Part shown: piece after piece, positions 1 to 12,200 of the stretch | How the letters are laid out: each line of letters begins with the position of its first letter | How positions within the stretch are numbered: the first letter of the stretch is position 1 | Assembly (NCBI GenBank): GCA_039566865.1 | Contig: CM076957.1 | Span: 7,821,896-7,885,895 of the forward strand | Source of the DNA: Aurelia coerulea | Lineage: Eukaryota; Cnidaria; Scyphozoa; Semaeostomeae; Ulmaridae | Reading direction: 5' to 3' | DNA: 64,000 nt | Notes under the pieces: model-generated | The model's database searches: none | Told to the model about the DNA's origin: nothing | Seen by the model: only the letters and a program-made list of their open reading frames with translations | Position numbers and translations under genes: made by a program

Positions 1-1405
1 ATCCCCCGCCTCTGTTTCTTTTGTTTAGAAGGATTAGGAATTTGCCTTGCCCAAGCTATTTTATTGTAAGGTTATAATCATTAGTTACCCTATTTGGAAG
101 TATTGCAAGTTCTCGCGTAATATTATTGTCTGTGGTGCAACATTTAGAGAATTCTAGAATATTCCTTTGTTTTAATAATGAGATACTTTTCTGTATAAAT
201 AGTGCCCGTATCGCTAGATTCGTAGAACAGCAATGGATTAGGAAGGCTACTGTCGGACGAATTAGTTCTGGGCGCAAGAGGCTTATGAAAGCTCTTGTTG
301 CCCAAATTTTGTTAGGTGTCATGAGGTTGGCATGCTAAGACTTTGGAGAAGCCACCAGAATCACATTAGTCTTTGGATTTAGAGTTATATGAGAGATATA
401 GAAGATCATGATATGAGTGCCCAAATTTGCGTGTATATTCTGAAAAGTGCCTGCAGCTGCTTCTGCTTCTTTATCGTCGTAAACTTAGCAAGTTTACAGA
501 TACAACGATAAGACTTACCCCTATTGTTCTTTAGACAATTGGATATTCAAATATAACAATGACAATTAATAAGTCACGTGATTCGTTGCTAGGCAACCGA
601 AAAACTGACGAAAATTGGCAAATTTATACCTTCTTAACCAGAAAAATTCTATTTAATCAACCACTCAACCGATTTTCTCCACATTTGTTTCAAATAGTAG
701 GAAACATGTTATAGTTTAGAAACATATACTTTGCAAAATTTTTTAGTTTACATTTTTAGCACAATTAGCCTTAAATTAGCCTTTTGTTGCATAAATTTAC
801 TTTAATCGCAGGTTTTTGCCAGTCCTGCCCTTTTATCTGGTAAATATAGACTCAAAATGAATCAAATTAATAAGATGAAGCAAATTAGACCAAAAAAATT
901 ATATTTGGCACTTCTTTATTAGGTAAATGACGTCATAAATGTGAATGACGTCATAGATATTAAATTTTGCTGACATCAGCAAATATGAAAAATTTATATA
1001 TCAAATGAAAGTACTCATCAAATGCAATCGAATGGTGCATGTTTGAGATCGATCAAGCAAACGAGAAGAAAATTACGGACATTTTAAGCTTTTTTTCGTT
1101 GACCACTCTCCAAATATGGTATTACTGTGGTCACATGATCAGAGGTAGAACAATGAAATGTTAAGAATTTAATTGCCTATGCAATTTGAGTAAAAGTTAC
1201 CAAAACTGGTGGTTATATCTTTGTCGTTTTAGCGTAACGCAGCAAAGTCTGTTAGGGGGGGCGAAAAAGGCCCCCCCCCCATTACGAATAGGGTTAATGA
1301 TAGTTAAGGTTGATCAAGCACTAAAAACTTCACTGGGCTCAATCAAATCCTTTATGTTTCTCTCCGGGAAATTGCTTCTATTTTTATGAAAATCCACACA
1401 GAAAA
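1..1405. other. Non-coding stretch, nothing recognised
   Basis: AT-rich sequence with no recognisable domain. A 70-codon open frame at 126-338 (+) and one at 56-322 (-) have no visible family signature and were not accepted. A C/G homopolymer patch lies near 1254-1280. Confidence 0.4.
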
Positions 1406-1551
1406 TTATAAATCCCCACCTTGTAAAATGTTTTCGCAATTTGTTCCATAGTAAAATAGTTCACAAGTGCAATTGTACCCTGGTGCAGTGCAAGTAACTT
1501 CACACTTAGCTCCATTTGACATGGTGACAATTTCTGAAAAGTTGGGCCATT
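1406..1551 (-). CDS. Candidate terminal exon, Cys-rich/EGF-like tail
   Basis: On the minus strand a polypyrimidine tract and CAG acceptor (1552-1554) precede an open frame ending in TAA at 1406-1408. The frame reads WPNFSEIVTMSN, then a cysteine cluster (AKCEVTCTAPGYNCTCELF, then YYGTNCEN), which resembles the end of an EGF-like module. The exon needs one base from the preceding exon (phase 1). The upstream PAN exon at 2746-3081 ends in phase 0, so the two cannot be joined directly. Either a small exon between them was missed, or the locus is broken, or they are not one gene. A decent GAT|GTAAGT donor near 1728 could mark such an exon, but its frame contains a stop. The function of this tail is not known. 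Confidence 0.4.
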
Positions 1552-2170
1552 CTGAAAAGAAGTTAGAATTTAGGAGTTAAAAGAGCTCCGTTGCAAAACT
1601 GTAAAATAACAACGCGAGTGTCCATTGCATTTCTCTCTATTGCTTTCCATTGTTTTCTGCAATTTGCTTCGTGGCTTCACCCAAGCCACCAAAAAGTGCT
1701 AGTTAAAAATCCACTTACATCCAAGCAATCGTAAAAGATATCAATGTTTCATTTTTTCCTCTGTGAAGTATAAACATGAATCCAAATGATCACAAATACT
1801 CCATTCTTGTGCGTTCACACTGATCAAGTGCGTTTTCAAAAACCTCCGTTTTTATGGATTTCTACTTTTGATAGGATTCTCGAAAATCTCAGTTTTTGTG
1901 CCGTCTTTGCGGGAATCAGTGTGAACGCTCTCGCAAAAACAGAGATTTTTCTTTCTCAAGGCTAGACAAGGCTAGTCCAACCGTTTCAATGTGGAGGCAT
2001 AACTTGACACGTTCAGCCTGCAGGCTCTTAATCCACTTTACGCGGAATATTTTATATCTTGCACTAAATTATTATCCGCAGATGTTTTCTGTACAAAGCC
2101 TAGTACCTTTACACCTCCACCACCGGTTTAAGCAAATTCCCAAACAATAACGATGGTCTATAAAACAAAA

Positions 2171-2688
2171 TAGGTTCCAAATCTTAAAAAAGGTTGATGT
2201 AAAATTCAATGACTATTTGTTTGAGCTGAACGACTTCAAAGCAACTTTAGCTATTTTGCTATATAAATCTACCGTTGGACTTTCCTGAAATCTTCAATTT
2301 TTCAGATTTAGAGTATTTTTCTTCTTTTGGAAGAATTCAAGAAATATTCTCAAAAGCTTCAAAATCATCGTAGTTTCTAAACTATTTGACGCAACATGAA
2401 ATAATTTTAAGGAAAACCATAAGTTTATGGATGTCTGCAATATGGTATCCAGCAAAAGTCTGTCACTCTTCTGGTTTATGATTTAGAAATGTGATGACAT
2501 TACATCCTTAAATGAGTTGAAATGTAATATATGCCGCAATTTCGAAAAATATTCAAAACTTCTGAAAAGTCCAACGGTAGGATTATAGACAAGAACCTTA
2601 ATTTTCTTTCAAGCCATTCAATCAGAAGAAATAGGTCATAGAGCTTTACACCCACCTGTTTACGCCGAGTTAAAGATTTGGAACCTAT
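2171..2688. repeat. Palindromic MITE in the PAN-gene intron
   Basis: The ends GGTTCCAAATCTTAA and TTAAAGATTTGGAACC are inverted copies, each flanked by TA. A second inverted pair, CTACCGTTGGACTTT and its complement, lies inside (about 2270 and 2565). Length is about 0.5 kb with no credible ORF. The TA flanks fit a Tc1/mariner-type non-autonomous element. The assignment is inferred from ends only. Confidence 0.5.
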
Positions 2689-2745
2689 GTCTAAAGCAAG
2701 CAACAACAACGGAGACATATGAAAATATGTTTACTTAAAACTTAC

Positions 2746-3081
2746 ATCTAATTTTCCATCGTCAGTTGTCATATAAACCCATCCAGTTTTCTCTTTCAAC
2801 GACGCCACACTTTCAATAAGCTGCCTTTCCAGTAACTGACACACGTTTGTCCCATTATTATAATTCAGAGATGTACAATTAGGCCAGGAAACACATTCTA
2901 GGGTACACTCCCTCGTTGTTTCTGACGTTACTGTTCTTCCAACTGCCCCAGTATCTTGCATGTTGCTAAGGACAACGTCAAAATGTGCTGCATATTTACA
3001 TGGCAATCGAGTGATACTTGAATATAACTTGTGTATTACTGCAACAATTAGCATTACAAGAAAGTGGCATGTAAGAAGCAT
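2746..3081 (-). CDS. Secreted PAN/apple-domain protein, 5' exon
   Basis: The frame starts at ATG 3079-3081, chosen because it opens a signal-peptide-like segment (MLLTCHFLVMLIVAVIHKLY); the frame upstream has no other good ATG. After the likely cleavage region comes LPCKYAAHFDVVL, then a cysteine pattern (TTRECTLECVSWPNCTSLNY, then NVCQLLE) typical of PAN/apple modules, which mediate protein or carbohydrate binding in extracellular proteins. The exon ends at 2746 with a consensus donor (GAT|GTAAGT). The ORF continues only eight residues past that donor before a stop, which supports splicing. The product would be secreted or membrane-attached. The remaining exons downstream on the minus strand are only partly located (candidate at 1406-1551). 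The intron holds a MITE. Confidence 0.6.
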
Positions 3082-3269
3082 GGTTTTCGAGAGCCGGCTT
3101 GGGCTAACTTTAGCTAGAATGCCCTTTAAAACCGTTGATTTGAGAACAATGTCAGGTTCTGTGCTCAATTACTTTCTTCTATCTTTTGCTAGAGGCCATT
3201 TTATTCTCCGCGATTATTACAATTTGTTCCAATTTCTTTTAGTTCCTTCTATAATTTCTCTTTGTTTCT

Positions 3270-4085
3270 TCTATAGTTTCTCCTAGCGTTCCCTAGTCTT
3301 TACTAGATATTCATAGATTTTTCAAGCTTAGAGGTAGCTTCTAGCTTCTAGTTTCTATTAGCTTGTTCTGGTTTTCTTGTTTCTTCTCTTGTTTCATCTA
3401 GATTCATCTAGTTTCTGCTAGTTCACACCATACAATCGAGTTTCTATAACTCTCATCCGACTTCTTCAGGTGCATATGGTTTTCCTCCAGCTTTTGCTAG
3501 TCTCTGCTATGATTCCTTCTAGCTGCTCCTTCTATCTTCACCGATTTTTTCTTCAATTTTGCTAGATACACGTCTCAAACAGAGTGGTTTCTTCCAGATA
3601 TTCATATGATTCGTAAATTGTTGTCTGGCTCTGGTTTCTGCACTTGTACTCTCGCCTGGTTTCAGCTATTCTCTTCTATTAACTCCTTCTAGCTTCTCCT
3701 AGTTCACGCTAGATGTCCGTCTCAAACAGTGTGGTTTCTTCTGGATATTCATATGATTCGTATATAATTGTCTGTCTCTGGCTTTGCACTGGTAGTTTCA
3801 TCTAGCTTCTGCTTGTCCCTTCTACAACTCCTTCTAGTTTCTCCTAGTTCACGCAAGGCGTGGTCCCAAACAGTTAGGTTTACTCTCTTTACTCGGAGAA
3901 TCTGTATGTCATCTTCTAGCTGCTTTCATTTTATATCTAGTTTCTTCTAGTTTCTCCTAGAATCCGCTAGAAGCACATCTCAAACAGTATTGAATTTGTG
4001 TAGGATCTTCTGGCTCTCTCTATTCACATGTATTTTCTTCTCATTTCTGGTAGGTTTTCCTAACTTTCTCCTTGCTTCTAAAGTC
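3270..4085. repeat. Degenerate pyrimidine-rich minisatellite
   Basis: A pyrimidine-rich tract built from TTCTAG/TTTCTCCTAG words. A longer unit of roughly 150 bases containing GTCTCAAACAGWGTGGTTTC and ATATTCATATGATTCGTA recurs at about 3570-3625 and 3717-3770. Weaker copies lie near 3865 and 3975. No coding potential is evident. Confidence 0.6.
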
Positions 4086-4559
4086 TATAGCTGTTAATTG
4101 TACACGCCTTCATTTTAAATTAATCCAGTGTTTAAAATAACAATGAACTAAGCTGCTAAATGTATCCCACCAAGGTTGTATAAGATAACGAATGCTCCCA
4201 CCAGCAAGAATCAATAAATAAATTGCTAAATTGCAACCAGCGTGATGATTCTTGCAAGTAAATTTTTCAGCAGGACGTTGAAATCTTACCTGCTGAGATT
4301 TAAGCAACCTTCCCGCAATTTCCATATATTGTTGACGCTTCTTAGTGGGTTGCAGCTCAGTTCAAAACATGTTAGAACGTGCTGCATTTCTGTGTGGGGA
4401 AAGTACTGATTTTGTGTGCTAATGTATTGGTTTTAGGGAGCTGCAGGTCGCAGCAGGTTATTTGTTCATAGATCATAATGAATATTTTTTGGTTTGAAGA
4501 ACTCAAACATGAAGAAGCGGCATTTATGTATTTATATATATTTCAAGCAGTAGCTTTTG

Positions 4560-4765
4560 CAAATTTTTGCAGTGGCAATCTATAAATCAAATAATGTAAT
4601 AGATAGATGTTTAGATATATCCTTCTTCTCTCAATCTATGCTCATGTTTGCTCTTAAAAACAATTTCTGGAATGCACAACTAGGTTTCCGAGACATTTTT
4701 GCAGCTTTGTTTGTTTTGAATTACTAGTTGAGAGAATTTCCTTTGTCTTCGATCACTAATCGCTT
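4560..4765. repeat. Dispersed repeat copy (paired with 56690-56860)
   Basis: The words GCTCTTAAAAACAA, TTCTGGAATGCACAAC and GAATTTCCTTTGTCT occur in the same order here and at about 56700-56860. A shorter related stretch lies near 34875-34925. No ends or coding capacity are recognisable. Confidence 0.45.
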
Positions 4766-4767
4766 TG

Positions 4768-5016
4768 AATAGACCTTTAAGCTATTCTACAAAAGAGCCT
4801 GGATTGAGCGTTATTTTTATACACGAGGTTCGATAGAGTGGCGTTAGAGCTTCTATGAATATTGTGCATATTCGAAAATTCTACAAAGTGCTCTTTGTAG
4901 AATTTTCGAATTTGAACAATAGTGATAGAAGCTCTTAACACCACTCTATCGAGCCTTGCGTATAAAAATAACGCTCGATCCAGGCTCTTTTGTAGAATGG
5001 CTAGAAGGTCTATTGC
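4768..5016. repeat. Palindromic MITE, TAGACCTTTWAGCTATTC family
   Basis: The ends AATAGACCTTTAAGCTATTC and GAATGGCTAGAAGGTCTATT are inverted. The arms continue inward (GAGCGTTATTTTTATAC; TTCGAAAATTCTACAAAG) almost to the centre near 4890-4900. A second copy of the family lies at about 44965-45143. Small ORFs on both strands are consequences of the palindrome. Confidence 0.65.
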
Positions 5017-5158
5017 GGTGTCAATCAAACCAACTAGAGCTATTGTCTTAACAAATCTGACCTTGTTGGTTGATTGTGTTGTTTGCCGTCTTCCCATAAA
5101 AAATCCATATTAACGGGCAGTAATAGTTGAAGTTTGAGAGAATAAATGTATGGTAGAG

Positions 5159-7655
5159 TATTCACGCCCGACAACACCAAGCCTGAATTCTGACGTCACT
5201 TCCGGCCTCTCTTGCAAGAAAGCTGTGGCGCGAAAGTAAAATTTTGTGATAAATGGCGTCAGCAGGCGTCCCAAGTGTCCCAAAGCAAAATATCGAGATA
5301 TAACGCAATAGCTGTATCTTCGCTCTTTCAAGTTCTTTGAGCATTTTGGACTCAGAGCTTCTTGGTTTTTCATATTTTTCAAAGGCCGTGGACAACTCTG
5401 TTTACAAACTTGGGATTCAGCACAGCAGGTAAGCAGACTTTATCATAAATTTAACATTTTTCCTTTGTTTCATGGAAATTTTGTTGAAAGTTTTGGATTC
5501 CTCGATGTCGTTTTGTCCTATTTTGCCACCTTTCGCCAATTGTTGACGAAATAAACTTGTCTTTTTCTCGTCTTGAACTTCGGCTTGCAGTTTCAAGAAA
5601 ATGAACTTTTGTTGGCCTAAATTTAACCAAAATTTTTTCAAACTCCAATATTTTCTAAACTAAGACAGGAATTCTCATTTTGGAGATATAACGCAATAGC
5701 TGTAAGCATCTAGTTTGTAGGAATGTTGCCTGTTTTGCTGTAGCCTTTGCCGGTTTCCCACAATTTTCAAAGGCAATTTTTCCTCGAGAGCCATGACCAT
5801 CTAATCTTCGTTAACTTTACTTGCTTCCTTTCACAAACTTGTCTGCTTTTTAGTCAGAAAACAAACGTTAACCTTGGTTGAATGTATCACTTTCGAACTT
5901 AATCTGATGTTTTCAGAAATGAAAGTATTTTAGAGTACTTGCTAGCTGTTTTGGCCACCAGAGCAATGAAAATAATAACAAAACTTTGACTTCGCTCTCA
6001 GAGAACTTTTCGTCGGGTTTGGCCTAACTGTAAACAAACATAAAGTTACATTGTTGCTTATTTTCTTCAAGACTAATGGGGAAGCTCTGACCTAGAAATA
6101 GGAGATATGCTTACTAAAACAATGTTATCAAGGCTACCTTGTACAAAAAATTATCAGCTTTGATTATTTTGCCTATAAAAACGATAGTTTACTGCAGTTA
6201 TTTGCCTTTAAATCTGTTTTCTTTTTCTTGAGCAGGGTATTGTTGCTCTGATTTAAGTTTGCAAAGACATCTCCTATTTTGGTTTGCTGCTCTTTCTTGT
6301 ACATGCAATTCTCTATGAGACAAAGTGAAATTTGCTATGCAGCAAACAGTTTTAGTAGGAGGAAATAATATTGTCTCTGTTTTATTTTAGGACCCAAACA
6401 GAACAAGATTATCCTTTACCAATCAAGCCCAACCTTGAAGCAGCATTTGACAACAACCACAAAAGACTGCAATTCTTGCTTTTTCAATGCCAGATGCCTG
6501 AAGACTGATGCAAAACTGATGGAACATGACTGTTGCAAACAAAGCATTCAATGAAAAACAATATTATGATATATAAAAAAAATTGAGTAATCCAATAATT
6601 GATACTCTGATGATTTTACTCTGATAATAGGAAGATGGTAAGATAATAGCAATTGAATCATCACAAAATTGAAATGTTAATGCTTCCAATTCTGAAACAG
6701 TCTGAACCTTATTCTGAATTTGATCTGCAAAGACAATTGTTTGCAAAGACAAATACAAAGCTCGCCCGTTTCACCCTGTAGCCCCTACTGCCATGCTTAT
6801 TCGTGAGTTTCTGAAAATTACCAAAAAGCAGTTATTGCCGTTGTCCATTCAGAAATAGTCATTGCAATTTCGATAGACAGCATCCTTCCCTATCTTCCTT
6901 GTCTGTGAGTTTTTAGAGCCAACAAGAGAAGATTTCCAGACTGCATTGTGTTGCTCCATCGTTGACAGGAACTTGCCCAGTACAAATAACATATTTTCTA
7001 TAATTTGCTATCCATTTGTCCATCAAAGACATCTGCCATCATAAACAAAACGATTTTAGTTCTTGATCCATAAATATCCGAGTTCTTTCGTTGGAAGGTG
7101 CTTCTTGTTGTCTCTTTCTTTCTGGCGGGTTGGAGACTTATTTGAAAACATGAAAGCATCTCTTGTCCTTCACTGGCAGTAAAAGGATCGCTAGTGCTCT
7201 GCATATTGGTTTATTGCTTCGTTTCGTTCAGAATTAAAAAGTTTTCTTGAAAGCAAGCAGCAAGCAGACCACGCCGCCTCAAAACAATTTCTACGATCTA
7301 CGAGATTTTCTAAATGTCATGGCTTTCAAGGCGCTCTTTACTTCAACAAAGACAATGAATTCGAAATATTTGCCCAAATACGGATGAAAATCTCTTAAAA
7401 TAAGACCATCACTCCTGTCAAATTGCGTGGAGTTTACCGGGAAGTTTAAATCAAAACGATTTTAGTTTTAAACATTTCTTAGATAAATTCACTACCTTTT
7501 AAGATTAAATTAACGCGGAAAAATCACACCGCATCACTGCATGAAACGTTCAAAGTCGACGAAAATATTCACTTCCGGTCATTTTCCTATACATTTGTAT
7601 AGGGGCATCAAAGCGAGGCTGAACTCCTCGAGAAAGGTGTTGTCGGGCGTGAGTA
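5159..7655. mobile_element. 2.5-kb TIR element, unclassified
   Basis: TATTCACGCCCGACAACACC at 5159-5178 is repeated inverted at 7636-7655 (one mismatch). The matching ends suggest a DNA transposon of about 2.5 kb. The interior holds only short frames (for example 5162-5395 minus) with no transposase signature I recognise, so it is probably non-autonomous or decayed. No convincing target duplication was found. Confidence 0.45.
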
Positions 7656-7894
7656 TTTTGGCCTTATCTACATCAAGATATCGCGAAATCAGAGCCCCTG
7701 TTTTCTGATTCATCTTTTACAAATACGTGTTGCGTGATCCCGAATGTTCGACTTTGAATCAAACGTAACTCCTAAGAGCTTTACTGTGTCAGTATTGATT
7801 ATAATGTTATGATTTATGTCTAGACAGAATCTTCTGTTCTCTTTGAGACCAAGAAACATCCTTTGAAATCTATCCGGGTTTGCCGCAATGTTGT

Positions 7895-8125
7895 TCCCAG
7901 GGGGAGTACTTCACATATTTTGGGTACGGGGACGTGCCATCGGGAAGGGTATCGATTTTCGCGATTTTTGTATAAGGAATGGTATCGATTTTCACGATTT
8001 TGGTATAAGGAACGGTATCGATTTTCACGATTTGGTATAAGGAACGGTATCGATTTTCACGATTTTGGTTAAAGTATAAGATCGGATATACATTTTCAGA
8101 AAATTGGTATAATTTCCCCCAGGGT
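7895..8125. repeat. G-rich-ended repeat with internal 31-bp tandem units
   Basis: Begins CCCAGGGGGAGTACTTCACA and ends near TTTCCCCCAGGG. Inside are four units of about 31 bases built on GGTATCGATTTTCACGATTT and GGTATAAGGAA (7948-8072). It resembles the elements at about 15462-15710, 15870-16190, 35458-35762 and 51700-52040 in its ends, but its tandem unit is different. Confidence 0.55.
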
Positions 8126-8159
8126 TGTTGTCCTCAAAGGTATTGAGTAATGGTAAATA

Positions 8160-8285
8160 GCGATTCTCCGCTGGGGGTCTGTCTGCTTTCATGTGATCAG
8201 TCGCAGTCTGTTTTCCTGTGATCAGACGTCAACTTCACAAAAACGAGAATACGTCGGCTACGCTAAGCCCATTGCGACTTTTGAC
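8160..8285. repeat. Dispersed repeat, paired with 57595-57715
   Basis: Shares TCTCCGC, GGGGGTCTG, CATGTGATCAGTC and GTGATCAGACRTCAACTTCA in the same order with 57595-57715. No coding or terminal features were recognised. Confidence 0.5.
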
Positions 8286-9038
8286 TTTACTTGCTTAGAA
8301 AAAGAATGCTGTGATGGTAACCTTACTTTGGGAGGGTGTTCAACGTTTCGTTTTCATCCAGTACTATCTTCTAAAGATATTTTCAACTCACTATCGAGTC
8401 ACATGGTATTTTCATGGCAATTAATTGTACTTTAATAGACCTAGGACAGAGAACCAAAGAAATTCGATTTATTAATCAAACCATTTAAGATATGTTTATA
8501 TCATTGCTATGTAAGGTCATCAAAATAAGCCCAAGAAAGCAAGAATCTTTAATCAACAAGATCAATGTACAACCAGTCGAACAGCGGAGTCTACAAAGCC
8601 AGACATTTCGCGTCAACTCATCGAAGAGAGTTTGATGTCAAAAACACAAGTTTAGAGAAAGTTCAATTGAAATTATCGAATGACTGTGCTTGGAGCGGTG
8701 AAGCATTCTATTAAAATGTCCATAATATTTTTTTAGATTCGAATTAAAATGACATAAATGACCTGACATCGTGTCAAGCTTGATGCATCTTTTATTACAG
8801 CCCTGCACTTCGATTAAATTTTCGAGGTATCTGCTTCGTTTTTTGAGTCTTGCTGCAGTGTAGCAAACATTTGCATTAGCAGTGTTACTTTACTTCATCG
8901 CAAGTAACCAAGCCAGGCGCATATTCTGTTATCGTGGCATTGCTTCTCCATAAATTTACCGTGTTGTCGTGGCGGTAGTCTTGTACATATTCACCAGAAT
9001 TCAAATACGAAATTTGGCCCACTATTAGCTATTTCGCC

Positions 9039-9204
9039 ATGGCTTTACTGGGGAAGGAAAGCCTAACTGCAATGAAACATCGACTGCTGTGCTTTGGAAT
9101 GATCCTCGTCTACTTCAGTTTTATTGTCGTTGCCCTTATATTGAGTCAGTGGAAAATTTCAAAAAGCTTTGAAGAAGACAGGCTGCCAATCAGAGAGCAG
9201 CATG
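9039..9204 (+). CDS. Exon 1: N-terminal hydrophobic anchor
   Basis: The start is the ATG in GCCATGG, a good eukaryotic context; a second ATG follows at 9072. The product reads MALLGKESLTAMKHRLLCFG and then a hydrophobic run of about 20 residues (ILVYFSFIVVALILS), followed by charged residues. This could be a type II signal anchor or an uncleaved signal peptide. The exon is judged to end at CATG|GCAAGT, a GC-type donor that leaves phase 1, matching all following stalk exons. Without splicing the frame stops at 9246. The donor class is unusual, so this is the least certain exon. Confidence 0.45.
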
Positions 9205-12200
9205 GCAAGTTGACCTTAAACGATTTTCGACGTTTTTTTTTAACGTAAAGAACGTTCATGGGTCCATGAAACTGGGTAAAGATTTGTCCCGGTATGTCAA
9301 ATGTTGCTGATACGTCATTTAGGTTGGCCAGCCAGCAAATTCATCACTATGTTTTGCTGAACTGTTTTTAAATGCTTAAAAACAATGCCAGGAATCAGGG
9401 CTGACGAGAGGGGGCAGGGGTGCACAAGCTATAGGGGCCCATAAATAGTAACTTAATTTTTCAAGATATGGATTAAATTTGGGTCTCCAGTGTGATCAAA
9501 AAGGGCCAATCAATCATTTCTCAGTTTGCAATAAGAGAGTGGTGTCGCCCATTATGCCCATGTCATCGCGAAGTTCTGAGTTAGATCCAAAAAGAGCAAT
9601 TAATGGACAATCCAAATAGCCAGATTATATCACCAACTAATAGAGAAAAAGATCATAGAGTATTGATTTTTTACGTAAACTCTTTATACTGATTTTAGAA
9701 GATTTTAAAGAAGGGGGTAAAAACGTCGTCTTCTTCTAGCGTCTCCCATTATGGCCGCAGGAGAAACAATAAACACTACTCTCCGGTAAAAAGTTTTAAT
9801 AAGAAAAACAGCTTTAATTACTGTTCTTTGCTTAACATTTGGTACTTTAAATCCAAAAATATCAATTTGAATTAACCTAATTTTCGAGTGTTGGCAATTG
9901 AAATTCATGTTTCGAGTTGTTCTGAATCCTGCCTTATCTCTTGTGCATGGATGGGATGGATGAGTTTTGGCATAGTTTCTAAAATGAAAATAGACTTAAT
10001 ATAATGCTGCTTTTTTGGGTTTCGATGATTTTCTAAGTCAGTAAGTAAGACTTTAACCCAAATTGGTGTTTATTTTATTAAATGTTGCATTTTAATATTT
10101 TGAAGCGATTGGAAACTTCTCTGGTAAACTGATGGGCATAATGGGCGACGAAAATAGCAATTAGCATCACTCAGACTTCATAACCTCAAGACTGAATCAG
10201 AAGTCACTTTGCTTTGGTTTCATTGTAGATTTCGTCTCAAGAGAAAGGACTTCTGAAAAATCAAAGCATATTTGAAAATTTTCAAACCGCAAGGTGCAGA
10301 GCGAACGAAAAAGTAGGAAGGAATGTAAATAGAATCAAATCATGAAATTTGCAATACTTGAAAGAATCAATTAGAGATGTGCACAAACCAGCTCGTCAGG
10401 TTTCAATGCAAATGAACTGAAACTTCAGTGAAGGTCAAATCATGATAAAACAGATGTCAGCAAAGATTTTCGGCGCAATTGCAAATTTATTACTAGTCGT
10501 CAGTCCCTTGAAATTTGATTTCTCTTGCTAGTCGGCCTTAATGGGCGACCGGCCATAATGGGTGACCGGTCAAAATGGGCGACCGGCCATAATAGGCGAC
10601 GCTACTTTATATCAAATATTAAGAGCCAAGAAGATGAAGGTGCAACAATAGTTCATTCACTTTCTTATAAGCAGTTAAATAAATCAACTAAACCATTGAA
10701 ATATGTGAGCCAGAAAAAAATTCCCGTCTTCGAAAATTCGTAGTACCAGAAGAATTCAACGAAGCCATGAAATATCTGATTAAATCGTAAGAACATTCCT
10801 CACACGGAACACTACGCAACGCAAGGGCATTTCACCTCTCTCGGGAGAGATAAGAATTATATTTTCAAACAAAGACAGAAAATTTTCAAGCCTATGGCAA
10901 TAGATGTGCAGATGATATCTCTCACCTGTGAAAAATTGTATTTTCCTTATTATTCTGTGCGAGGAATTCCTTTATGATTTGGTTAAGTGTTTAGGTCCTT
11001 TTTCAGTCAGTTCGTAACCAAACAAATTTCGTGAAGTCAAATTTACCCATAATTCTAGTGCAAAGAAGAATTTACAAAAATGCTTCAATCTCTCGGCCAT
11101 CGAGCAAAATTCGATTCTTTCCAACCCATCCAGTTCTCTTTGTGCTATGAATCTTCAAATGTGGGATCTTCTTTCTGGCCCACCTCCAGTTCGTCAGTCC
11201 ATCTTTCTATTGAAGAAAGACCTTCATATATCAATAACTGCTATTACATCATCATTCGTGTGCATAATGGCTGGCTAGTTCGATGATATGATAATTGTAT
11301 GTAGTGGCGCAAATAGCTACCAGAGCGACCAAAGTGCAACCAAAAACCATGTAGAGTAAAATGGTTTAGGTCATAGAACTATCAATATATTGCAAAACAC
11401 AACAGGGTGGAATAATCTTCTGATTGGTTAAAATCAACAGGGCGCCATTTCCGTAGCCTGTGTTCCAGACCACTTGGAAAGGAATGTGGTCTGTGTAACC
11501 AAGCACTAATCCGTGTTCAGACGATGAATTGAATTGCGAAATAATTAAGGGCATTCTTTCACGGATCTGATTGGCTGCAATGAAGTCAGTGATCAACACA
11601 AGGGATGTCTTTGTGAACATGTGTGTTTGAAACAAGCCAGGGCTGATCGTTATCACTTTGCACGGGCGTAAAAACTCAGTAGGATTAGCAGGCATTCAAA
11701 TCTCCTATTCTTTCATCATAAAAAGTCAATAGGATTAGCAGACATTGAAATTTTCTATTCTTTGTATTTTAATGTGAGCTCTTCACCATGAGACAGGTTT
11801 TTCCTTTTGATAACAAAGCAAATAGTGATTATGCGAATTATTAGTTGCATATATTAATTTTTCTTCAGATTCCGAAGAAAATTTGTGAACACGGATTAGT
11901 GCTTGGTTACACAGACCACTTTCCTTCTCAAGTGGTCTGGAACACAGGCTACATTTCCGGTGATTTCAGCCAATCATAAGATTATTCTGCCTTGTTGCAA
12001 AACACTGCATGCTTAGTATCATTTAAAGCAGAATTTGAATCTTTCAAGCATTATGAAATTTTGCTGACTTAAGAGGAGCTCAGACCCTTGGGAACTATTT
12101 CGAGTTTTTCGTTTATCTTCCTTGCAAAACAAATTTGGCATCCTATGAAAGCGTGGTGCCTTCTGATTAAGAATCAGTAAGCAGGATACTGCAAAAGTCG

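Noticed and set aside
4777..5113. Two opposed frames over 4777-5113 with similar peptides
   Set aside because: They are mirror translations of a palindromic MITE.
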